From Chlamydoabsidia padenii (Eukaryota > Mucoromycota > Mucoromycetes > Mucorales > Cunninghamellaceae): a DNA stretch of 64,000 bases. Under the pieces are notes generated by a model, which had not been told where the DNA came from, searched no databases, and was given only the letters and a program-made list of their open reading frames with translations. Numbering within the stretch: position 1 is the stretch's first letter; each line of letters begins with the position of its first letter. Positions 11,025 to 24,187 of this stretch are shown here, in pieces. Location of the stretch: NCBI GenBank assembly GCA_025330725.1, contig JAIWND010000014.1, forward strand, positions 434,001 through 498,000, in the 5' to 3' direction. The translations under genes and the position numbers were made by a program.

Positions 11025-12629
11025 CTAAGGTAGAACCACATATTTTTGGAGATGATCAGGAATGGCGGTATCAAGCTTCTTGGCTTCCAGCCATTTACGA
11101 CCTATAAGATAGCAAAAAAAAAAAGAGGTGATGATGAGTTATTGGGATGATAACATGTTAAACTACCGTCCAATCTCCGCAAGAACTTACTGAATAATCG
11201 TGATTGGTATCTATAAGCACCATCACATAAAATGGTAGCAATCTTCTTGCCTATGTATAAATAAAATGTTTGTAAGTCCAAAAGATTCACAGTAATATGT
11301 GTGTACTGTCAATTTACCTTTTCCAAGTTGTTTAGCCATTTCAACAGCCGCCACCACATTCAAAGCAGAGGATACACCAACATAGATACCTTCTTCATCC
11401 AACAAACGATATACCATCTTGATTGATTCTTCATCAGGAATAGTCAAGGCACCATCAATCAAATCCACATCAGGAGCCAAGTTATCAGTCAAACGACCCT
11501 GTCCAATACCTTCGGTGACAGAGCTTCCAGAGCGTTCAAACAACTTTTTGCCACTGGTGATGTAGCTATACAAGACAGAGCCAGGAGGATCAGCAAGGAA
11601 GATCTTGACTTTATCACCCTTCATGTCCTTCAAATAACGAGCAGTACCGGCCAAAGTGCCACCAGTTCCAGTAGCACACACGAATCCATCCACTTCACCA
11701 TTAGTTTGAGCATAAATTTCAGGACCAGTAGTTTCAATATGAGCACGACGATTGGCAATATTGTCGAATTGTTGAGTGTGTACTGCATTATCCAATTTAG
11801 CGGCATGACGGCTAGCTTGATGATTGTAGTTGTCAGGATTATCATAAGCAACGGCGGGTACAGGGTAAACTTCAGCACCGAGTAAACGCAAAAGATCAAT
11901 CTTTTCTTGAGACTATTTGTCAAATCAAAGAGTTAGAATCCACGCCTTGTTGTCCGTTTGTTCATTTTTACTTACTTGAGTATCGGGCATGTAGATGACA
12001 CACTTGTATCCCTTGGCGCGACACACATGAGCCAGACCTACACCAGTATTTCCAGCAGTTCCTTCAACCACTGTACCGCCAGGTTTCAAGAGTCCCTTTT
12101 CTTCAGCGTCCTTGACAAGATACAAAGCAGCACGATCCTTGACAGAACCACCTATAACCAAATATAGAATAAAACAAGTGAGTCATCGTATCATTTCCAT
12201 CAAAAGTAAGATAACTTGTATTTTACCTGGGTTCATCCATTCAGCCTTGCACAAAATGTCAGATCCAACTTCATCACTAATTCGGTTTAAACGGATCTGT
12301 CAAAAAAAAAAGAGAGAGGGGGGATTAGATATCATGTGATTAAACAAAGCCCGCCTGCCCCCACCCACAAAGGATACACCGTTTCCAAATGAATCAAACT
12401 TGGTCATCCAAACCCAAACTTCAATAAAAAGTCAATGTACTTACCAAAGGGGTGTTACCGATGGCTCCAACCAGACCAGGAGTAATCTAAATTCAACAGT
12501 TGGGGAAGAAAAAAGGTGAGTAGGATTACCAAATCATTATCCCAGTCCTTTCATTCTACTTACGCGAGGTACAACAGCAGGTTTGGTGGTAGAATAAGCG
12601 CGACGAGCAACTAAACGTAAAGTGTTCAT
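11025..12629 (-). CDS. cysteine synthase, mitochondrial-type (PLP-dependent)
   Basis: O-acetylserine sulfhydrylase family: makes L-cysteine from O-acetylserine and sulfide using PLP. Seven exons: 12629-12564, 12486-12445, 12296-12227, 12151-11976, 11912-11318, 11250-11191, 11101-11025; 1086 nt, 361 residues. Landmarks: [21 protein letters not shown] with PLP Lys64, [12 protein letters not shown], phosphate-binding [34 protein letters not shown] and C-terminal [14 protein letters not shown]. The first 22 residues ([20 protein letters not shown]) are Arg/Ser-rich without acidic residues, like a mitochondrial presequence. It most resembles the fungal Cys12/Cys-2 type rather than cystathionine beta-synthase (no heme or CBS domains). 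The recurrent element GCGGTGTTTCAAAG lies at 12730-12743, 100 bp upstream. Confidence 0.95.
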
Positions 12630-13280
12630 TGGATTTTTAAAAAAAAAACTTGTCAAAAAGAAAAAGAAAAAGAAAAGGTAAAAAAAAAAACCGAGAGGGG
12701 TGTAAAGCAAAAAAGATGGTGTGAGTGGAGCGGTGTTTCAAAGCCAAATGACGCCATTAAGAGATCCTTCCCAGTATAAAACTCCCGATCAGGCCTTCAC
12801 ACTCCTTTTATGGCTCAAGCAAACTCTTATTATGCTAATGTCACTTTATCGACTTTTGCATGATTCCTCGGTTTTTTTCTTTCAGTGACATGGGACATGA
12901 TTTACATTACTTGCAAACTAAAATGCATTGGGTGAGCGGATATTGAAAACATGGGCATGTCCCAAGCTTGAGCATATCCCCTTCCATACAGTATATGTAC
13001 ATTGACAATATTTACAACAAATATTTAGTATAGTAATAAACGGAATTATGAAGGCTGGTTTTATTAAAAAGTAGGTGTGAAAGTTCATGTTGTCTGACAG
13101 ACACTTTCAGGGCGGGCGGGGGTTAAATTCCGAAAATGCAAAATTCCTCGAAGCATGAATAAACAAAAGACATCATCATACAGACACACCAAGTTTTATT
13201 TATTAATTAAAAATACATAAAGACAAACTATAACTATCAAACAATATGGTAAAAAGTAGATAAATAAATATCATTCTAAT
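12630..13280. other. intergenic
   Basis: Promoter side of cysteine synthase (element at 12730-12743) and 3' flank of the Bre4-like gene. A GC-rich block, gggcgggcgggggttaaat, at 13111-13129 is unexplained. No gene seen. Confidence 0.4.
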
Positions 13281-14608
13281 CTATCGATACAATTCCTTCC
13301 ATTCATAAGGATCATCCACACCAACCATTTCAGTCACCGTCTTGCGGGCCACTTCTAGTTCGGTCACAAAGGAGATGGAGGCCAAAATATAAACACCATA
13401 AGCCGCAAAGTTTGGTAAGCTACCCACATTTAGATCACGTCGCTCGATCCGTAGCTTCTTTTCCACCGAATTACTAAAGCGGTATCGAGCATCAGCTGGA
13501 GTGATCAAGAAGGGTGGGTAGGTCATTTTAGATGAAAGTGACCCTGCCGTCAATTTCAATGCCACCATGATAGATGATAGCTAAAAAAGAGAGAAGGTGA
13601 GTGTACATTCTTTTTGTTTATTCCTGACTTACATAATCTTTCCTTTCAGACATCAACACAGTCGAGATTTGACTTCGCCATTCATTGTCGATGGATTTTG
13701 CCGCATAAACCTACAAGACCGTGCATTAGTTTTATACTTTAATCCTTTTTCTGTTCTTACCATTGCTTCCACCAGATCGGCCATGTTTTCTACACTTTGT
13801 AACAAGGTAGTGTATTCTTTAGAAGGGAATGTACCACGAAGAGGAGGTTCAAATCGAGCATTTATCAAAAATGTTCGTTCGTCGGCGAGTTGTCGTTGAA
13901 CTTCCAAGGTGAGTTTCCTGAATTGCTTTTTTTGGTTTTCAGTCGGCAGTTCATCTTGCGATACCATATAACTTGATGCCAAAAGCGAATACAGACGCCC
14001 GATTTGAGTGATGGTGTTGGCCAATCGTCGTCGAAGTTCTACGCGACCAGTAGCTTGGCTTGGTATCATGTTAATAATTGCTGCAGCTACAAGACCGATG
14101 ATTACAAGTAACACCCGCTATAAGAAGAAGAAGAAGAAAGAGAGTTAGTAAGTGTAAAAACCAAAACATGTATCTTTACCTTTCCAGCAACAACGTAGAC
14201 TTCATCATGATTTGGCACATTATCTTGTACATATTGATATTCATAAATGATCACCAAAGCCATTGTTATCGTCACCAAGAGAGAGATCGGTTTTGCATAC
14301 ATCGGACCGAAGAAGAAGTAGTATTGGAGGAAGAGGAAGGACACGAAGCAGAGCACAGAAATACCATATGGGTTACCACGAGATATTTCCCAGATGACCA
14401 TGCCTAGAATACCACCTATAATAGTACCAATCAAACGAAGTAGCATGGATGAGATAAACAGACCAGCCATAGGGAATAGCCATAATACCAAAGAGATTTG
14501 AGCCCATTGTCCTTTCCATTCATTAAACCAAGCGGCATCTTCAACCCGGAAGGCAGGTATAGACAAAAGTACCACAGCAACTAAAATAAAAAAAGTGAAT
14601 AACAAAGC

Positions 14609-14640
<32 letters not shown>

Positions 14641-17080
14641 TATTATACATTACCAGCAGTCTTAAAGGCAAAGAAAGTGTTGATGGAAATACACCATTTC
14701 TTGAATAGATATAATGCGTAAAAAAATCGCTGGCTTCGACTAGCTGGAGGGTAGATATCAGGGTCCCGAGGCAAGAATCGTTTGTGTCGCTTGTTGAGTT
14801 TGGTGTAATTTGTGTTCTTGTCACTTGAATACAAAGGTTGATCAGTAGTTCTTGTTGTTGCCATATTGTCAGAATCCAATGCATCCGGTCTAGTGCTTGT
14901 CCGTATCAACCCTTCCCCTGTGGTTGCATTCATATCATCACCAGCCACATGAGGATCCATTTCACCCGCCCGGAACCATTTTTTCAATGAGATAGAAGGA
15001 AGCCAGAGTCTTTTGGATTGGCGTTCATGAATTAATCTAATTGATTCTTCGGCCAGAGCGATCACCTTGGTACTGTGTTCCTTGAGATTCATTTGATAGC
15101 AGAAGAGGACATAGAGCAAATCATACCGAGGATCCTTTTCTTCTTGAGAGTGAATGGTTTCTAAAAATGCCACCATCCCAGGCGCTGCGCGTGATTCCAT
15201 TCTTGATACCAATGTTTGCAGTCGGTCCAGCGTATACTTGAATTCTTCTTCAGGGTCTTGAGCTTTGTTAGTTTCGAGATCGATCCCACCATCATGATTT
15301 CTTTTATTGAATAGATTGATTCGCACAAAAGGCCAAAAGATGGTACTGGTCAGTGTTCGAGGTGAGTTGCCAAATTGAGCAAAACGCTTGGTTGTTTGGT
15401 CCAAAAGTCCATAACAAAGATCCGCCATTTCAGTATACATCGGTGTCAGTTCTGTCAGGGCATCCTTGAAGGCTTGTCGTTCTTCATCCGTGACAACATA
15501 TGCAAAGGCTTCCTTTTCTTGTTCTTCATCGAGTTTCGCGAGACCTTGGTTCTTCTTCAAAAGGGAGAATCCAATACCATGCAGAGGGTTTCGCATTTCC
15601 TTTACCAATCTAAAGAGAATATTGAGTTACAATCGCACATTTCCCTCCCCCTTTTTTTGTTTTCTACCTGGTGATATTGCTGCAGTCTTTGGATGACAGG
15701 TATGTATACAAGATTTCACGTTGGACAGTTCTTTTGCAATCGATTAACAATAACACATTACGTTGCATCGAGCTATGTAGTTCAGGCAAGGTGGAAGCAG
15801 GACTTTCCAATAGAGATGTAAAGCCGTCAGATTGGGACTTGAAGAAGGAGTTGTAGTCGTTGAGTGTAAGAGAGAGGACATTGAGATATGTGGTGATAGT
15901 ATCTTCAGGCCAAAGGAGTACGGTCACCACCAAAGCAATAGCAATACCAGCAGCAATAGGTATCAGGATCATGTACTAAAAAAAAAATCATACCAAAGAG
16001 TTAGTTTTACCGGTTTAATCACAATACCATGCAATAATTTACCATAATAGTCGGGTGGAACCCTTTGATGGCGCTTGCATTTGTCAATGTAATCTAAAAT
16101 GCGGAATACCAAATATGTAAGTTCGTTTCGCTTTAGTCTCCGGGTACTTGGTTTTACCGTCAGAAGATACTTACCGTCAAAATGACACAGGCAAACACAC
16201 ATCCAAAGTTAGCTAAAAGAAAGAGAGAGAGAGAAGGTAGGTTTTAATACATGTGTTAAAATCAAAGTCTATTAATAAACCATTACCTTTGGGGAAGTAC
16301 ATTCTAATATAGTTGACGACAAACGTCCCAGTGAATAAAAAGACGGCCAGAACCGTACTTGATGTTGTTTGAATAGGTATTTTGTTTGTAGGGTCTCTTG
16401 CCAGATCAGCCAAATACATACCCTAAGAATATTAGTAAACAGTAAAAAGAGTTAAGACCATTTGTAAGACGTTCATTCTTTATGTGTCATCCTAATTTGT
16501 TCTTACCAAAGTACTCCAAGCTGCACCCAATAAAGTGCCTATCATAGTAAAAAAAATTGAGTTAAAAGAGAGGTCCCTGCATTTTACTTTTCATTTTCTT
16601 ATCACATTACCTGCTGCTCCATACAAGATAGCCTATTAACAATAAGAAGAAGTGTCAGATCATAATAAAAAAGGCCCTTTTTTTTAAATTTGTGTTCCCA
16701 TTCCCCTTTCTTGGTTTTACCTCCATTTCCACACCAAACGGTCTAGCAGGGAAGTACAACACCACCGTGATAAAAGTAAACAAAGATGCAGATCCAAGAG
16801 CATGTCTTGCGGTGTTGTCCATGTTCAAAATGATACCGATTAATAAAGCGATAGAGAATTTGGTGGTTTTGCGCATTTGTACCACTGTTGGTAATCGAGC
16901 CTTCAGTTTCGTTTTCCATGTATATTGAATTGGTGGGGTGTCTGCAGGTGCGGAATTGGTTGTTGTTGGTGGTGATGCTGAATGGTTGCCCTCCGAGTCT
17001 TCTTTATTGATCATGGTCGGGACAGCGTGGGAATGTGAGCCAGCATTAATTGATGGTGTCATTCTTGTCGGAGACGCCAT
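13281..17080 (-). CDS. BRE4: Bre4-like multipass transporter (ArAE_2_N / DUF2421 type)
   Basis: Large membrane protein of the fungal Bre4/aromatic-acid-exporter-like family (yeast Bre4 mutants are brefeldin A sensitive); substrate unknown. Twelve exons: 17080-16721, 16632-16611 (22 nt), 16538-16507, 16422-16287, 16212-16175, 16093-16043, 15975-15668, 15609-14654, 14580-14180, 14117-13761, 13710-13633, 13580-13281; 3039 nt, 1012 residues. A disordered N-terminus of about 60 residues precedes a first membrane bundle (residues about 68-250; TTKFSIALLIGIILNMDNTA, AAWSTLGMYLADLAR, ITLTNASAIKGFHP), a long cytosolic helical region (about 260-630, ending RDPDIYPPASRSQRFFYALY), a second bundle from about 635 (FEDAAW.., MLLRLIGTIIGGILGMVIWE, NPYGISVLCFVSFLFLQYY) and a cytosolic C-terminal domain ending EWKELYR. 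This two-bundle layout is diagnostic. Two CGGGATTTGAAAA-type elements lie 145-195 bp upstream. Confidence 0.88.
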
Positions 17081-17257
17081 TGTTGAGTGGGAGAAAGATA
17101 AAAAGACGGTCCACCTTTTTTTTTGGAAAGAAGAGGCAATACAATAAAAAATAAATATAAAAAAAGGTGAAAGAATAAGGAGGGGAAGAAGAGGGAAGAA
17201 ATTAAAAAAGGACAGAAAGCTGGTTTTTTCAAATCCGACGCAGAAAAAAAAAATCGC

Positions 17258-17271
17258 ATTTTCAAATCCCG
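17258..17271 (-). promoter_or_regulatory. recurrent CGGGATTTGAAAAT element, Bre4-like promoter
   Basis: Reads CGGGATTTGAAAAT in the sense of the downstream minus-strand gene, about 180 bp from its start; a second, weaker copy (CGGATTTGAAAAA) is at 17226-17238. Confidence 0.5.
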
Positions 17272-18011
17272 TCTGCACGATTTAATGATCCCAAAATATA
17301 TCAAATTTGGATTTGACAGTTGTGCATTCCCAGTACATCGATTTCATTGTCAGTTGGCCTTGATTTAAGCTTATTGTTGTTCCTTTATAAGCTGGCACCT
17401 GATATCCATGTACAAGATTCCACCATTCAAAGAGGAGGGGGATGTTACCTACTGGTGCAGCGGAAAGACTCTTGTACTTTATGATCTTGATCCATCCAAC
17501 TGTTAATTAAAATAAGTTTTGCGATTAGTAAGCATCCTATTAGACTATCCATAAGTAGAAATGGCATCTTTACCCAGTTTCAAAACTGATCTTGTAGTAA
17601 TCATCTCGAAATAGTAAAAAGAAGTAGACTTAAATGTTAGGGAATCATGGATCAGCAACTGAGGAGTTTTATACTATCATGCCAATCTTTTGGAGTGTAT
17701 AAAAAAGAGTAATTAAATCAGGGGTAAACTCTGATTTTACTTCCCCGCTATTTCACACCCCGCCGCATGAGATTTCGGCGATCTTATTTTAATCGACTTT
17801 CTAAGTTTATATTGTATTAAAAGAGATAATGAGAATGAAGTATTGATATTTTGCTTTTCTCAATTGCCTTGCTCTTATTTCGAAACTATAAAATGATTTG
17901 AAGGCTATCTGATACCCACCAGCATATATATGTTTGTAGATCGATTCATGTCTATTGAGTTGGGTATAATGTATATTAGCAGATACTGTTGGTAATTGTA
18001 CTGTATAGTGA

Positions 18012-18190
18012 AAAGAATTTGGATTTCTTTTTTTCAAACGTGAATTGCTCGTCGTGTAGACCAGCTCTGACCATGAAAGTGAATTTGCTAAATGGGAATT
18101 TCATGCAGAGTCGGATTTTGAATTGTAAATCCCGACCTTGGGCGGGTGGAGTATATTTCAGCTCAGGGTGGGTAAGTGTTGGCCGTAGAG
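18012..18190 (-). repeat. dispersed inverted repeat, copy B
   Basis: Inverted, shorter partner of 6631-6897. On the minus strand it runs from CTCTACGGCCAACACTTACC through AAAATCCGACTCTGCATGAA to CGTTTGAAAAAAAGAAATCC. Where alignable in the 3' half there are no indels over about 95 bases, only substitutions. Confidence 0.75.
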
Positions 18191-18594
18191 TCTTGGTGCT
18201 TGGATTTTGCAGTAAAGTATGTTGGAAATATACCATTGTATCCACATTACCTTTTTTATTATTAGCATCCGTTAATAATTGAGCCAGTAAAGCTTTTCCC
18301 GACTCTGGCTAGAGAATCAAGAGTGAGCGGGATTTGACAAGCACGACCTCTAATCGAGAAACTAGTCTTTTGTTAGTATACTTTCTCCTTTTTTGGCTTT
18401 GTCAATGCAAAAGGAATGACAGGTACATATGACCTTAAATTTGATTCCATTGAAATGAGTGCCTGAAAGCTGAACTTTTTTTTTTACTGAGAATGCATCA
18501 TAAAAGTACACACTCGGTTTATTGACATTGGTTTGATAACTGAGTGAGGCATGGTACTCCTCTTTTTTAGAAAGCAAAGGGATCAGGGTCCAAA

Positions 18595-18608
18595 GCGGGA
18601 TTTGAAAA
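18595..18608 (+). promoter_or_regulatory. recurrent GCGGGATTTGAAAA element upstream of MET6
   Basis: Best-consensus copy of the recurrent element, in the sense of MET6, about 315 bp before its start codon. Confidence 0.5.
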
Positions 18609-18923
18609 GCAATTTTTTGGCCAGCGAAAATTTTCACATCGTGATAGTATAAGACATACACTACATGTTAACACTCCGCCCAATACGCCAGGAGTAGTAG
18701 ATGACACACATCTACAAGTGAAATAACAGCTCTCAACGTTAGTGGTCAGTTAGAGCTTTCTATGTAACAAAAAAGGGGAGCTAAAACGGGCTATTGATTT
18801 GATTGGCCGACGAAAGTCCGAGTTATGCCACATCTTTTTTTCGTGGGGCCCCCTTTTCTTCCTTTCTTTCCTCTTTTTAAATTTTACTGCTTTTTTTTAT
18901 TTTTTTTATTTTTTTTTTAAAAA

Positions 18924-21004
18924 ATGGTCGTTGCATCTAATCTCGGTTTCCCAGTTATTGGCTCCCAACGTGAACTCAAGAAACTTGTTGAATCCTTCTG
19001 GTCTGGCAAAATCGACGAACAAGCCTTACATGATGGTTGCTCTAAAATCCAACAAGCTCACTGGATTTTACAACAAGAAAAGGGATTACAACACATTCCT
19101 TCTGGTGAATTCACTTTATATGACCGTGTACTGGATACTGCTCAACAATTTGGTGCCATTCCTAAACGATATCAAAACATCTCACATCCTCTTGACCAAT
19201 TCTTCGCCATGGGTCGTGGTTTACAACGTGCAGCATCTGAACAAACTGACAAGGTGGATGTACCAGCCATGGAAATGAAGAAATGGTTTGACACCAATTA
19301 CCACTTTATTGTACCTGAATTCGAACAAGATCAATCCTTCCAACTAGAACGAGCTCCTCGTGTGGTGGAACAATTCAAGGCGGCCAAGGTTCTCAACATT
19401 CATACTCGTCCTGTCCTTGTTGGTCCTGTATCCTTTCTGTTTTTAGGTAAAGCGGCCAAGGGTGTGGAAGACTTTGATACATTGTCACTTTTGCCCAAAT
19501 TATTGCCTCTGTATGTGCAAGTACTGGAGCAGTTAAAAGAAGCCGGTGCTGACTGGGTACAAATCGATGAACCTATCTTGATCTTGGATTTGGAAGCGGG
19601 TGTCAAGCTGGCTCTGGAAAAAGCATACAAAACCATTCAAACTCAATTGGCGGGTACTCTCAAGGTGTTGGTGGCTGCTTACTTTGGGCGGGTGGAAAGT
19701 AACATTTATGCGATCAAGGACTTTGTCGATGCTATTCATCTCGATCTTGTGCGTGCTCCTGAAGAATTGGATACTGTATTACCTCTGTTGAACAAGAATC
19801 AAGTCTTATCTATGGGTGTGGTGGATGGTCGTAATATTTGGATTAACGATTTGGAGAACTCAATCGCTTTGGTACAAAAGGCAGTAGCTGCTCTTGGTCA
19901 AGATCGTGTATTTGTGTCTCCTTCTTGCTCTTTGGCTCATTCCCCTTATTCCACCTCTTTTGAAGTCAAGATCAAGGAAAAGAATCCCGAATTGTATAGC
20001 TGGTTGTCCTTCTCGGTGGAAAAGTGTGCTGAAGTTGTTACTATCGCTCAAGCTGTCAATGGTCAAGACGTGAAGGCTGAATTGGAATCGAATGCTGCTG
20101 CCATCAAAACTCGTCGTACTTCTCCTCAAACCACTAATCCTGCTGTCCGTGATCGCGTGGCCAAGATTCCTGCTGAAGCCTGGAAACGATCTTCTCCCTT
20201 CGCCACTCGTCGTGAAGCTCAAGTCAAGAAACTCAAGTTACCTCTTTTTCCCGCTACCACAAATGGATCATACCCTCAAACCAAGGATATTCGTGTGGCT
20301 CGTCAACAATACAAGAAAGGAACTCTCTCACAAACCGATTACGACACTTTTATCAAGGCTCAAATAAAGGATGTGGTGGAATTCCAAGAACAGTTGGACT
20401 TGGATGTACTTGTACATGGTGAACCGGAACGTAATGATATGGTGGAACACTTTGGTAACTTGATGCATGGTTATGACTTTACTGAAAATGGCTGGGTGGT
20501 GTCTTATGGATCTCGTTGTGTCAAGCCTCCTGTTATCTTTGGTGATGTGTCTCGTCGTGGTCCTATGACTATCAATGAAATTGTCTATGCTCAATCTTTA
20601 ACCAAGCGTCCTATGAAGGGTATGTTGACTGGTCCTGTCACCATGATGAAATGGTCCTTTGTGCGCGATGATATTCCTGCCAATGAACTGTGTGCTCAAG
20701 TCAGTTTGGCTCTCCGTGATGAAGTGGTTGATCTGGAATCTGCTGGTATTCCTTGTATTCAAGTAGATGAACCTGCTATTCGTGAAGGTTTGCCTATTCG
20801 TCGTACTGACTGGGATGCATACCTCGACTGGTCTGTTGGCTGCTTCCGTTTGTCTACCTCTGGTGTGCGTGATGAAACCCAAATACACACTCACATGTGC
20901 TACTCTGACTTTAATGAAATCTTTGATGCTATTGCTGCTTTGGATGGTATGATGGGTGAAAAAAAAAAAAAATAGGATGAACAAATTGATTATATAACCC
21001 CTCT

Positions 21005-21039
<35 letters not shown>

Positions 21040-21434
21040 TAGCCGATGTTATCACTATTGAAAACTCCAAATCCGATGAAAAGCTCCTCAAGATCTTCGA
21101 AACCAAGCAATACACCAATGAAATTGGTCCTGGTATATATGACAGTAAGTGCATGTATAAAAAAAAGGGGCAAAATGGATTCATGGTATTGTGATCAAGT
21201 GTGCATGAATGCTTACTAACATTTATTCTCTCCCCTTTAGTTCACTCTCCTCGTGTCCCTTCTGTTGAGGAAATGAAGCAACGATTTGGTGATATGCTCA
21301 AGTACATTCCTGCTCACTTGCTGTGGGTTAATCCCGACTGTGGACTGAAATCTCGCCAATGGCCCGAAACAAAAGCTGCATTGACTAATATGGTGGAAGT
21401 CGCAAAGTACTTCCGTGCTCAACACAAGGCCTAG
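18924..21434 (+). CDS. MET6: cobalamin-independent methionine synthase
   Basis: 5-methyltetrahydropteroyltriglutamate-homocysteine methyltransferase; transfers the methyl group to homocysteine in the cytosol. Exons 18924-20946, 21043-21144, 21241-21434; 2319 nt, 772 residues against a usual 760-770. Landmarks: N-terminal [37 protein letters not shown], second-barrel start [58 protein letters not shown], zinc ligands in HTHMCYS and the late Cys in [13 protein letters not shown]. Intron 1 contains a 32-nt T tract ending at the acceptor. The exon 1 end is set at ..AALDG|GT, because [12 protein letters not shown] is the conserved join; reading on gives a stop in the A tract. Poly(A) signal at 21555-21560. 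Confidence 0.97.
21007..21038 (+). repeat. 32-nt poly(T) tract at MET6 intron 1 acceptor
   Basis: Uninterrupted T tract followed by GTAG acceptor; it doubles as an extreme polypyrimidine tract. Confidence 0.9.
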
Positions 21435-21770
21435 TTTCCCCTAGTTATACTCTTCCCATACTACCCACAATCGTATAAAATAGTATATTATGTACAGCTT
21501 AACCTTTTTCCCTTCTACAATCTACTTTTACAAAATCCTTATATTATGCAAATCAATAAAAACCATCATTTTAACATTACTTAAAGGGCGATCATTGCCG
21601 GTGTTTGAAAAACGCGGTTCTTTTTTTTTTTTTTTTTGAAAAATGTGCCGAGACAAAATTTTCTTTGCTCTCTTTTGCTTTTGTAAACATCCATTATTAT
21701 TTTTTATTTCTTCTTCTTCTTTATACTACTTTAATAACAACATCGGCAACTATACTACTAGAACAATACA
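21435..21770. promoter_or_regulatory. MET6 3' flank and CDC55 promoter
   Basis: Contains the MET6 poly(A) signal and, at 21598-21617, CCGGTGTTTGAAAAACGCGG, a copy of the recurrent element about 155 bp before CDC55. Confidence 0.45.
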
Positions 21771-23747
21771 ATGAGCGAAGAACAAAACAACTGGAAGTTT
21801 GCTCAATGCTTTGGTGACAAAGGTGATTCGGATGATATTACTGAAGGTAAGTGAAGACAAGGCGATACGATAAAATAGGATGTCAAAGGAAAAAGTCTCA
21901 ATTTGTCATCTTACTAACCTATTTGACTTTATAATGTAGCTGATATAATTACAACTGTTGAATTTAACCAGACTGGGGATTTGTTGGCAAGTGGTGATAA
22001 AGGTAAGATACACAAATAAACAAAGTCTGGTTAGGACAATCTTCCTCAACACTCACTAACAATACAACTATCTTTTCATTGACAATATTGGTATGCTATA
22101 GGTGGAAGGGTGGTATTATTCGAACGCAACGATAGCGTAAGTAATATATATGATGACTAAAAAGAACTAGTGAAGGTGTTAACGTTATCCACTTCTTTTT
22201 ATCTTGTAGAAAAAGGGTTGTGAATACAAATTCTATACCGAGTTTCAATCTCATGAAGCCGAATTCGATTACCTCAAAAGTCTGGAAATTGAAGAAAAGA
22301 TAAACAAGATAAAATGGTGTAAACGACAAAATTCGGCACACTTTTTATTAACAACAAATGGTAAAGAAAACAATATTACTTGTCCATATAATGTATACTC
22401 ACTGACTGGTCTTTTTGTACTTGTTTTATAGATAAAACCATCAAGCTATGGAAGGTATTCGAAAAGTCTCTACGTCTTGTCTCTGAAAACAGCGTGTCCT
22501 CGTCTCTACCCTCGGATGGTCAAATATATATTCCCAAAGTGTCACACCATGATACAGCTATTACAGCTGTTCCTCGGAGAACATACGCAAATGGTAATGT
22601 AATAACGAATCAAACGAATACTGGATTAACTAGATTGTTTTCTTTTTTAGCTCATGCCTACCATATCAACTCAATTTCAACCAATTCGGATGGTGAAACT
22701 TATCTCTCGGCGGATGATTTGCGCATTAATCTATGGAACTTGGATATCTCGGATCAAAGCTTCAGTAAGTAAAAAGAAGAAGAAGAAGAAGAAAAAAAAG
22801 TTAGTATCTATATTAAAGAGTATTGATATTCACTTTTATTTGATTAGATATTGTCGATGTAAAACCTGCCAATATGGAAGAACTCACTGAAGTAATTACG
22901 GCTGCCGAATTCCATCCATATCATTGCAACATGTTTATGTATAGTTCAAGCAAAGGATCCATCAAACTCATTGACATGCGTGAATCAGCTTTATGCGATC
23001 AACGTGCTAAAGGTAATAGTTAATAACTCATGGGGAGATCAATGTAATAGTGATTAAACACACTCTATTATAGTATTTGAAGAACCTGAAAATCCTGCCA
23101 CCAGATCCTTCTTCTCGGAAATCATCTCGTCAATATCTGATGTCAAGTTTAGTCAAGATGGTCGATACATACTCTCAAGGGATTATCTTGGATTGAAAAT
23201 TTGGGACATTAACATGGACTCCAAGCCTGTGGAAACAATTCAGATTCACGATATACTTCGAAATAGATTGTGTGATCTATATGAAAATGACTGTATCTTT
23301 GACAAGTTTGAATGTAACTTTAGTCCAGATGGAAAGTAAGTCAAAAGAAGAAGAAAATACATGTACAGTACTAACGTCATTTGATTTTGATTTATAATAG
23401 CTCTGTTTTGTCCGGATCTTACAGCAATACCTTCCACATATTTGATCGTGAAGGCAAGACTGACACATCCTTACAAGCTGACAAGAGTGCTTTTAGGGCC
23501 AAACGTTTGGGAATCACCAAGAACAAGATGACTTCCTCAGGTCCTGGAGGAGCTCTTAGCAGCAACAATGGTAGGGCATCGGACAACATGGACTTTAACA
23601 AAAAGATATTGCATACCTCATGGCACCCAAAGGAAAACTCGATTGCGGTTGCTGCCACCAATAACTTATTCATCTTCACGTAAGTATCCCACAAATGGAT
23701 GGGAAACTGGTTACTAACTTTACATTGTTTTTATATCTAGGGAATGA
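21771..23747 (+). CDS. CDC55: PP2A regulatory subunit B (B55/Cdc55), WD40 protein
   Basis: Beta-propeller B55 subunit that directs protein phosphatase 2A to substrates in mitosis and morphogenesis. Ten exons: 21771-21846, 21940-22002, 22102-22136, 22210-22360, 22432-22593, 22651-22764, 22848-23012, 23074-23335, 23401-23679, 23741-23747; 1314 nt, 437 residues, normal length. Landmarks: [29 protein letters not shown], the B55 signature [110 protein letters not shown] and [24 protein letters not shown]. The last coding exon is only 7 nt (G GAA TGA), adding one Glu before the stop. Poly(A) signal at 23930-23935. (Longer motif strings here are split by conserved blocks.). Confidence 0.95.
23741..23747 (+). 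other. 7-nt terminal coding exon of CDC55
   Basis: After donor GTAAGTAT at 23680 and acceptor CTAG at 23740, seven bases complete Thr, add Glu and stop. Without splicing, the frame stops immediately at the donor (ACG TAA), so the protein changes by a single residue. Confidence 0.65.
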
Positions 23748-24187
23748 CCAAAGTAAATGAATCCAGACTATCGAACTGTGGGATGTCTTGATTACAAGAC
23801 ACATCTTTTGCCTTCAAGTTGTATTTAATTGTATTCATATCATATCATACCTTCCCTCTATTATAATTTTAGTGATAGCTATTCGCCTTTCCCTCCCTCC
23901 CTTCCTATGACATCCCTATCTTGTACTCTAATAAAGCCTTTTTTTTTTTTTGATTTACATACATGTCTTCTTATACCAAGTTGTTATAACACTTGATGAA
24001 TAGCACTATACAGCAATGTGTGTTCGCTGTATTGACATTTTTTTATGTGCTCAGACACCATTGGCTCGCCCTCCGTATATCGGGATTTGAATTTGGTTGG
24101 CAATTAGATTATTTTTGCTGCTTTTTATTATTACACGTTTCTTTCTCTTTTATTTACCTCTTGTCATAAACATTATATACACTTAAC
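23748..24187. promoter_or_regulatory. CDC55 3' flank and STT3 promoter
   Basis: CDC55 terminator region to about 23950, then CGGGATTTGAATTTG at 24081-24095, 95-105 bp upstream of STT3 and in its sense. No gene. Confidence 0.45.

Larger units (their letters stand above)
17081..18923. other. long divergent intergenic region with repeat copy B and several promoter elements
   Basis: A 1.8-kb spacer between divergent Bre4-like and MET6 genes. It holds recurrent elements at 17226-17237 and 17258-17271 (near the Bre4-like gene), 18327-18338, and GCGGGATTTGAAAA at 18595-18608 (about 320 bp before MET6), the inverted repeat copy at 18012-18190, and a T-rich leader directly before MET6. No coding region convinces. 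Confidence 0.5.
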
